Shown here: positions 60,936 to 64,000 of the stretch, in pieces
How the letters are laid out: each line of letters opens with the position of its first letter
How positions within the stretch are numbered: the stretch's first letter is position 1
Assembly (NCBI GenBank): GCA_021791895.1
Contig: JAJYVS010000007.1
Coordinates: forward strand, 22,846 to 86,845
Origin: Actinomycetes bacterium
GTDB taxonomy: Bacteria; Actinomycetota; Acidimicrobiia; Acidimicrobiales; RAAP-2
Direction: 5' to 3'
Length of the DNA stretch: 64,000 nt
Notes under the pieces: model-generated
Told to the model about the DNA's origin: nothing
The model's input: only the letters and a program-made list of their open reading frames with translations
Database searches by the model: none
Position numbers and translations under genes: made by a program

Positions 60936-62311
60936 TGGAATCCCTCGACCTTCTGGCCGCGCTAGTGCTCGAAGACGGGCGCCGGTGGGGCGATGCTGCC
61001 GAGTCCTGGCAGTGGACGACAGCGCGCCACGTCCTCGACCCGGGGTCGCCCCCGAACCTCTGGGACAGCAGGCCGCGTGGCGGCAGCAAGACCACCGACA
61101 TCGGCGCCGTCTGCATCGTGCTACTGGCCTCGGCGCTCCCGCCGGGTTCGGGAATCGACGCCTTCGCCGCCGACCGGGATCAGGCCCGGTTGATCATCGA
61201 CGCCATCCGAGGCTTCGTCGCCCGCACCCCGTCGCTGGCCGGCGTCCTCGACGTTGACGCCTACAAGGTGAGGTCGAACACCGGGTGCGTCCTCGAGGTG
61301 CTGGCCGCCGACGCGGCGTCCGCCTGGGGTCGCAAGCCCACCGTCGCCATTGCGGACGAGGTGTGCCAGTGGCCGAATGCGACCAACGCCCGGGCCCTCT
61401 GGCAGGCGGTCGTCTCCTCGCTCGGCAAGGTGAAGCGGGCAAAGCTCGTCTGCCTCACCACCTCGGGCGATCCGGCCCACTGGACGCACCGGATCTTCGA
61501 GCAGGCGAAGCGCTCGAGGCGCTGGCGCGTCCAGGAGGTCCCCGGGCCGCTGCCTTGGGCCGACCCTGACTTCCTGGCCGAGCAGCGGGGACTCCTGCCC
61601 GACTCGGTCTACCGCCGTCTCCACCTGAACGAGTGGGCAGCCCCCGAGGACCGGCTCACGAGCCTTGACGACCTCCGAGCCTGTGTCGACCACGAGGGCC
61701 CACTCGAGCCGGTGGAAGGCCACCACTACGTCATCGGGGTCGACCTCGGGCTGAAACACGACCGCTCTGTCGCAGCTGTCTGCCACGCTGAGGGAGACGG
61801 CGAGCGCAAGGTGGTCCTCGACCGCATGGAAGTGTGGGCCGGAACACCTCGTCGCCCGGTCGACCTCCCAGAGGTCCGAGACTGGCTCGAGTTCAGCGCC
61901 AAGCGTTACCGCGCCCCGCTCGTGGTCGACCCCTACCAGGCGATCGGGATGATCCAGGAGCTCCGCCGGCGTGGAGTGGTGGCCGAGGAGTTCAACTTCA
62001 ACCAGTCGTCGATCGGGCGCCTGGCCGTCACCCTTCACACCTCGGTGCGCGACCACCGTCTCGGCCTTCCCGATGACGCCGAGCTCCTCGACGAGCTGGC
62101 GAACGTGCGCCTACGTGAGACGTCGCCGAATGTCTACCGCATGGACCACGATCCCGACCGTCACGACGACCGGGCCATCGCCCTGGCGTTGGCGGCTGAG
62201 AAGCTGCTCACGTTGGTCCCGATCCGCAGGGCTCGCATGACCCACGTGTCCCGTCCGCACCGTCCAGACCCCTTGGTGAACTACGTGGCGGCCGGCTGGC
62301 TGTCTCGCTGA
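60932..62311 (+). CDS. terL: Phage terminase large subunit
   Basis: 459 residues from GTG 60932. ATPase half: Walker A-like SRPRGGSKTT near residue 48, Walker B TVAIADEVCQW, and the coupling motif LTTSGDPAHW. Nuclease half: VIGVDLGLKHDRSVAAV with the metal-binding Asp, later VVDPYQAIGM and a C-terminal DRHDDRAIALALAA acidic cluster. This is the motor that packages DNA into proheads. Both halves look intact. No portal or capsid gene follows, only a short odd frame and an IS. Confidence 0.9.
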   Translation: MMESLDLLAALVLEDGRRWGDAAESWQWTTARHVLDPGSPPNLWDSRPRGGSKTTDIGAVCIVLLASALPPGSGIDAFAADRDQARLIIDAIRGFVARTPSLAGVLDVDAYKVRSNTGCVLEVLAADAASAWGRKPTVAIADEVCQWPNATNARALWQAVVSSLGKVKRAKLVCLTTSGDPAHWTHRIFEQAKRSRRWRVQEVPGPLPWADPDFLAEQRGLLPDSVYRRLHLNEWAAPEDRLTSLDDLRACVDHEGPLEPVEGHHYVIGVDLGLKHDRSVAAVCHAEGDGERKVVLDRMEVWAGTPRRPVDLPEVRDWLEFSAKRYRAPLVVDPYQAIGMIQELRRRGVVAEEFNFNQSSIGRLAVTLHTSVRDHRLGLPDDAELLDELANVRLRETSPNVYRMDHDPDRHDDRAIALALAAEKLLTLVPIRRARMTHVSRPHRPDPLVNYVAAGWLSR

Positions 62312-62321
62312 AAGGAGTCCA

Positions 62322-62687
62322 ATGCCCGACCCACAATGGAGACAACTCACCGAACAGGCAAAGGGCGTATTCGGTATACGGGCGCGTCACAGCGGGCCAG
62401 CATGGCCAACCCCCGACAGGCCGAAAGCTCAAGCACCACCCTGTACTTCAAGCCGACCGGCGAGCGCATCGCCGAGAAGTTGTGCAACGCGGCGACTATC
62501 GAGCAGCTCGCCCAGACGGTGCCAGTCCCCCCCAGTGCTGTGGCGTGATCCCAACGCGCTCGATCGCTATCTCGAGGCAGTCAGGTGGGCGCCCGAGAAT
62601 CGCGTCCAACTCATCTCTCCGGCAACCGGGGAGTTGGAGCCACTCCCGCCGCTTCTCGGGCCCAACGTCTTCGTCACAACGCAGTGA
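62322..62687 (+). pseudogene. Small element gene with inconsistent frames
   Basis: AAGGAG (62312-62317) before ATG 62322 starts a 121-codon open frame, but its middle (about residues 42-70) is low-complexity Ser/Arg text. In the same bases another frame reads well: SSTTLYFKPTGERIAEKL and EQLAQTVPVPP. Frames rejoin after a seven-C run (62527-62533): removing one C leads from TVPVPP into LWRDPNALDRYLEAVRWAP, ending at 62687. A second, compensating shift would be needed near 62380-62430. The gene is thus either damaged or misread; the product is unknown. Confidence 0.4.
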
Positions 62688-62830
62688 GCGTGGGCTCTCA
62701 TCGTGCAATGCACCGTCTGGGCGGACGCTGGCCCGATCTTCTCGGCGAACCGCGACCTTCGCGTTCCAGCCAGCCACCTCGTCGCTGACGTAGTGAATGA
62801 ACGGCGCGCGGGGCGACAGCGGACACGAAA

Positions 62831-62856
62831 CGGGAGGGCCCCGAAAGACCCTCCCG
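62831..62856 (+). terminator. Perfect 8-bp GC hairpin, phage-type terminator
   Basis: CGGGAGGG (62831-62838), loop CCCCGAAAGA, CCCTCCCG (62849-62856). No U-tract follows. Hairpins of this form end transcription units in actinophage genomes. It lies between the terminase unit and the IS3 element. Confidence 0.5.
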
Positions 62857-62935
62857 CTCGCCCCGCGTTCGCTACCCGGTCAGAGCGTGCGTGGGCATCC
62901 CCCCGTTCCGTGGAGGCATCGCGTAAGGACAGGCG

Positions 62936-63232
62936 ATGCCAGAGAAACGCAGGAGGAAGTACGACCCCGAGTTCCGGGACGGCGCGGTCCGTGTCGTGCG
63001 GGAAACGGGCAAGACGATCCGGGAGGTCGCTCAGGACCTCGGGGTCAGCCACCAGACCCTGGCCAACTGGGTCCTGAAGGACAAGATCGCCCGAGGGGAG
63101 CGGCTGGATCCCAGGCACGTCGACCCCGAGCGGGTGAAGGAGCTCGAGCGCGAGATCGAAGAGCTCAAGATGGAGCGTGATGTGCTCAAGCGATCCGTGG
63201 TCCTCTGGGTGAAGGAGGCGACGAACCGATGA
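62936..63232 (+). CDS. IS3-family OrfA (HTH transposase subunit)
   Basis: 98 residues from ATG 62936. HTH_Tnp_1 domain (KYDPEFRDGAVRVVRETGK, IREVAQDLGVSHQTLANWV) followed by a leucine-zipper-like helix (RVKELEREIEELKMERDVLK), the standard OrfA layout. orfB begins on its stop as ATGA rather than by a -1 slippery site, so coupling is by reinitiation. Confidence 0.92.
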   Translation: MPEKRRRKYDPEFRDGAVRVVRETGKTIREVAQDLGVSHQTLANWVLKDKIARGERLDPRHVDPERVKELEREIEELKMERDVLKRSVVLWVKEATNR

Positions 63233-63921
63233 GCGTGGTGTCGTTCATCGTCTCCCAGAGGGCCGAGTACGGCGTGCCCCACGCCAAGTGCTGTCGGTTC
63301 CTCGGGGTCTCGGTGTCCTGGTTCTACAAGTGGCGGGACCGACCGCCGACCAGGCGCCAGCGTCGCCGGGAGGCCCTCGATATCGAGGTGAAGAGGATCT
63401 TCGAGCACTCCGGTGGCACACCGCGCACCTACGGCTCTCCCCGGATCCATGCCGAGCTCCTCGACGCCGGCTGGCAGGTCTCGGAGAACACCGTGGCCGA
63501 CTCCATGGCCCGCCAGGGCCTGGTGGCCAGGCCCAAGCGCCGCTTTCGGTCCCTGACCCGCCCGGACAAGGCCGCCGATCCGCTCCCTGACCTGGTGAAG
63601 CGGGACTTCAGCGCCGAACGGGTCGACGAGAAGTGGTGCGGGGATCTGACCGAGATCCCGACCGACGAAGGCAAGCTCTACCTGGCGAGCGTGATCGACC
63701 TGGCGGCTCGCCGGATCCCGGGGTTCGCCTTGGGCGAGCACCACGACGCCGAGCTGGCCGCCGGGGCGCTCAAGATGGCCGCCGCTATCCGAGGTGGAGA
63801 CGTACGCGGCGTCATTTTTCATTCCGACAAGGGTTCGGAGTACACCGCTTCGTTCTTCGAGGAGGTCTGCGAGCGCCTCGGGGTGACCCAGTCGATGGGT
63901 CGGGTCGGGTCGTGCTTCGAC
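63229..63921 (+). pseudogene. IS3-family OrfB transposase, truncated
   Basis: The rve-type integrase domain is recognisable: HTH_21-like YGSPRIHAELLDAGWQVSEN, KWCGDLTEIPT with the first catalytic Asp, and VIFHSDKGSEYTA with the second. It reads GRVGSCFD up to 63921, where other copies continue with NAxAES including the catalytic Glu. From 63922 the sequence changes; the frame stays open by chance to 63981. The Glu is therefore lost and the transposase should be inactive. Confidence 0.85.
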
Positions 63922-64000
63922 TGTGAGAAGAATTCAAGGGTCGTCCGAACGGGTCTGACTCTTGTTACGACAGGCCGCTGAGTGCCTTTGCGTTGATCTG
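63922..64000. other. Unrelated sequence joined to the broken IS3 orfB
   Basis: Begins TGTGAGAAGAATTCAAGG exactly where OrfB homology ends. It may be the end of another insertion element or a deletion junction. No gene can be assigned in 79 bases. Confidence 0.4.

Larger units (their letters stand above)
54183..63921. mobile_element. Integrated phage/phage-satellite element plus IS3 insertion
   Basis: From the anticodon arm of tRNA-Pro rightwards the gene content changes from housekeeping to integrase, HTH/Xis regulators, RepA-like ATPase and terminase, with lower and more variable GC (lowest in 54318-55088). No portal, capsid or tail genes are seen before an IS3-type insertion at about 62890. 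The element is therefore either a satellite that hijacks capsids, or a prophage remnant. Right boundary not seen. Confidence 0.75.
62890..63921 (+). mobile_element. IS3-family insertion sequence, right end missing
   Basis: Contains orfA and orfB of an IS3-type transposase; the left boundary is placed loosely at about 62890, before TGGGCATCCCCCCG, since the inverted repeat partner is absent. The right part, with the third catalytic residue, is replaced by unrelated sequence from 63922. Confidence 0.7.

Noticed and set aside
62703..63077. Plus-strand frame beginning MQCTVWADAG between the terminase unit and the IS
   Set aside because: Only the first 30 residues look protein-like; it runs through a perfect hairpin and into IS3 orfA in another frame. 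At most a gene fragment cut by the IS.

Overview
This is a high-GC bacterial chromosome segment. Its codon use, its dense arrays of 4-base stop/start overlaps (GTGA, ATGA), and its gene content (SARP-type regulator, TlyA, M50 protease next to scpA/scpB, class AroH chorismate mutase, Rv-like gene order) point to an actinobacterium. The orphan b-type cytochrome, ferric-reductase-like membrane protein and heavy use of apparently leaderless mRNAs fit a deep-branching class such as Acidimicrobiia, but that placement is inference. The order HAD phosphatase, small protein, tlyA, nadK, recN, pyrG, Nudix, xerD and then scpA, scpB, rluB, cmk, der follows the Mycobacterium tuberculosis Rv1692-Rv1713 order.

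Layout. 1-846: partial GAF-domain protein. 1046-7464: small non-ribosomal peptide locus: Sfp-type phosphopantetheinyl transferase, a leucine-type adenylation/carrier protein broken by one in-frame TAA, a P450, and a condensation domain fused to a degenerate adenylation domain. 7461-16245: exopolysaccharide locus. A four-gene minus-strand operon (GGDEF cyclase, Wzz-like, O-antigen ligase-like, glycosidase-like) faces a plus-strand unit carrying the initiating sugar-phosphate transferase and an SGNH hydrolase. 16270-21864: a large ATPase/SARP regulator, a damaged methyltransferase and a sugar ABC ATPase. 21954-30264: the conserved HAD-tlyA-nadK-recN-pyrG-nudix-xerD block. 30314-40176: a redox island inserted between xerD and scpA. 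It holds a two-component system, ApbE flavin transferase, ferric-reductase-like membrane protein, NuoF-like flavoprotein, ferredoxin, b561-like cytochrome, a phosphodiester glycosidase-like protein and a divergent cytochrome b. 40399-54076: housekeeping genes (DksA-like, site-2 protease, trpS, scpAB, rluB, aroH-tyrA-aroA-cmk, plsC, GT2, ispH, DUF512, der).

54154-64000: a tRNA-Pro(GGG) gene followed by an integrated phage or phage-satellite element. It has a TIGR02391-like cargo gene of lower GC, a tyrosine integrase, a divergent regulatory region with GTAACGG operators, HTH and excisionase genes, a RepA-like ATPase, and terminase small and large subunits without capsid genes. It ends in an IS3-family element whose transposase is cut off at about 63921 by unrelated sequence.

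Three features of the sequence itself stand out. First, three genes (near 20590, 21973 and 62527) regain their frame if one base is removed from a G/C homopolymer, and two genes carry TAA where an aromatic residue is expected; this could be sequence error or real decay. Second, at least nine genes have a TANNNT -10 box only 5-8 nt before the start codon, so they are probably transcribed leaderless. Third, an 18-codon leaderless reading frame is coupled by GTGA to pyrG.
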